Made by a program: the position numbers and the translations under genes. DNA of 64,000 nt, from positions 17,514 to 81,513 of the forward strand of contig CABQAK010000004.1 of the NCBI GenBank assembly GCA_902462065.1. The letters run 5' to 3'. Of the stretch, positions 63,332-64,000 are shown piece after piece (within the stretch, counting starts at the first letter, position 1; every line of letters begins with the position of its first letter). This stretch comes from an uncultured Collinsella sp. (GTDB lineage: Bacteria > Actinomycetota > Coriobacteriia > Coriobacteriales > Coriobacteriaceae). The notes beneath the pieces were generated by a model, which worked only from the letters and a program-made list of their open reading frames with translations, had not been told where the DNA came from and made no database searches.

Positions 63332-63595
63332 CTAGGACGCGGCGGGATCCGCGACGTCGGAGGTGTCGATCTCGCCCAGATTGGCGAGCTGGCTGATGAA
63401 CGGGATACTCTCGTATTCGTCCACCTCGACGCCGCCGAGTACGATGGTGCTGTCGCGCGTGTCGATTTGGGTTGTGAACACGGCCGGGTCGAAACCCGAA
63501 GCGATAAAGCCAATGCCCGCGAGGACAACGCCCGCGGCAACGAGCCCGCCCGCCACGGCGAGGTAGATCTTCTTCGCGCTGGTCATGGTACTCAC
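63332..63595 (-). CDS. Small membrane-anchored protein
   Basis: 87 residues: a lysine-containing start, one helix (about 10-33), then an extracellular acidic tail (DSTIVLGGVEVDEYES, then DTSDVADPAAS). It resembles the N-terminus of DUF4097-type proteins that follow DUF1700 genes but is much shorter and stops early, so it may be truncated. 6 bp after the gene at 63602 on the same strand. Confidence 0.6.
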   Translation of the reverse strand: MSTMTSAKKIYLAVAGGLVAAGVVLAGIGFIASGFDPAVFTTQIDTRDSTIVLGGVEVDEYESIPFISQLANLGEIDTSDVADPAAS

Positions 63596-63601
63596 TCCTT
63601 T

Positions 63602-64000
63602 CTACGCCGCGAGATACGCGGCAGCGCCGCCCTTCTCGCCCTTACCCTTCCAGAAGGGCGAGGCGGCCTTCCTCGCCCAGAGCGCCGAGAGGCGCGCAAT
63701 TTGTTTTGAGGCGGCCCAAGCGCCAGCACCAACGAAGAGCGCCACGCCGACGAGGCCGAGCCCCACGCCCGCCGAGGCGAGGGCGTACGGGAAGTGGCCG
63801 ATGGTGACGCCGCTTACGGCAAGCAGGAGCTCAACTACGCCCACGCTCCCGAGTGCCGCCGCGACGATCCACACGCAGAGCGCCAGCAGCCAGATGCAGA
63901 TATAGACCGTGACGGCCACGGCGGCGAAGGCGGCGAGCAGCGGCACCCACACCGGGGAGCCCACGATGGTCAGCACCCACAGTGAAGTATATCTGATTCC
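63602..64000 (-). CDS. DUF1700/HAAS-like membrane protein, partial
   Basis: The frame stays open to the window edge (codons GIRYTSLWV before the GTG at 63976), so the N-terminus is outside. Visible: at least 130 residues with three to four helices (VWVPLLAAFAAVAVTVYICI in two halves) and a basic C-terminal tail. The layout fits DUF1700 (HAAS) proteins, which accompany PadR regulators. Product function unknown. Confidence 0.6.
   Translation of the reverse strand, partial: GIRYTSLWVLTIVGSPVWVPLLAAFAAVAVTVYICIWLLALCVWIVAAALGSVGVVELLLAVSGVTIGHFPYALASAGVGLGLVGVALFVGAGAWAASKQIARLSALWARKAASPFWKGKGEKGGAAAYLAA

Overview
The window looks like a chromosomal segment of a Coriobacteriia actinobacterium, most probably Collinsella. 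The basis is moderately high GC, protein sequences typical of that group, a CD1871A/4Fe-4S/TlpA cluster and two large AAA-ATPase paralogs. This assignment is recall and inference, because no database was searched. There is no rRNA, tRNA, phage or CRISPR array. Most genes are ordinary housekeeping, transport and signalling genes, but the gaps between them are rich in structured repeats.

Layout. 1-963: end of a thiamine-binding gene and thiE. 1076-6644: patatin-like hydrolase and two related GGDEF/PAS proteins, the first also carrying EAL. 6756-9644: flavoprotein, ArsC-like protein, CobW GTPase and a TrmL-type tRNA methyltransferase. 9764-14529: two paralogous AAA ATPases on either side of a UvrA-like protein, each ATPase gene with 10-bp phased repeats in its upstream region. 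14623-19337: TetM-like GTPase, GNAT, RsmJ-like methyltransferase and small membrane proteins, including an unlisted 47-residue one at 18560-18703. 19466-26074: RlmA-like methyltransferase, MATE, LysR/DMT pair, ung, SDR and VUT transporter. 26231-30296: prfC, a three-unit 80-bp repeat array and a GntR/ABC operon. 30747-34875: transporters, an EFR1 flavodoxin-ferredoxin, LOG and a K+ channel.

35073-41526 holds two related signalling systems. One fuses two solute-binding domains to a histidine kinase whose receiver domain is out of frame by one base. The other is a separate binding lipoprotein plus an intact hybrid kinase. 41671-46102: PatB-like lyase, TrmO, an XRE/zinc-ribbon/TipAS regulator, glutaredoxin, and an AT-rich 1.1-kb segment bracketed by direct repeats that holds an orphan ribbon-helix-helix gene. 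46252-47205: dus.

47654-53578 is an agmatine-deiminase type module: MFS, carbamoyltransferase and deiminase on the minus strand, a divergent TetR gene, and a second MFS gene that is frameshifted near its end. Matching TACCG...GGTA sites lie upstream of both transcription units and are the probable TetR operators. 53754-57008 is a fused ABC/FtsX transporter. 57263-61206 is a redox cluster (TlpA lipoprotein, NapH-like ferredoxin, and a tiny CXXC protein found by reading the sequence) with a divergent two-component system. 61237-62008 contains decayed arginase and AAA-ATPase genes. 62235-64000 holds a hypothetical gene and a small membrane-protein pair that runs off the end.

The most unusual signals are the repeats: about nine copies of a GGGAC/GTCCC palindrome, several overlapping stop codons; two copies of a roughly 185-bp element whose outer arms differ between copies yet still pair; a 229-bp element with perfect 30-bp terminal inverted repeats; the 80-bp palindromic array; and the phased repeats before the ATPase genes.
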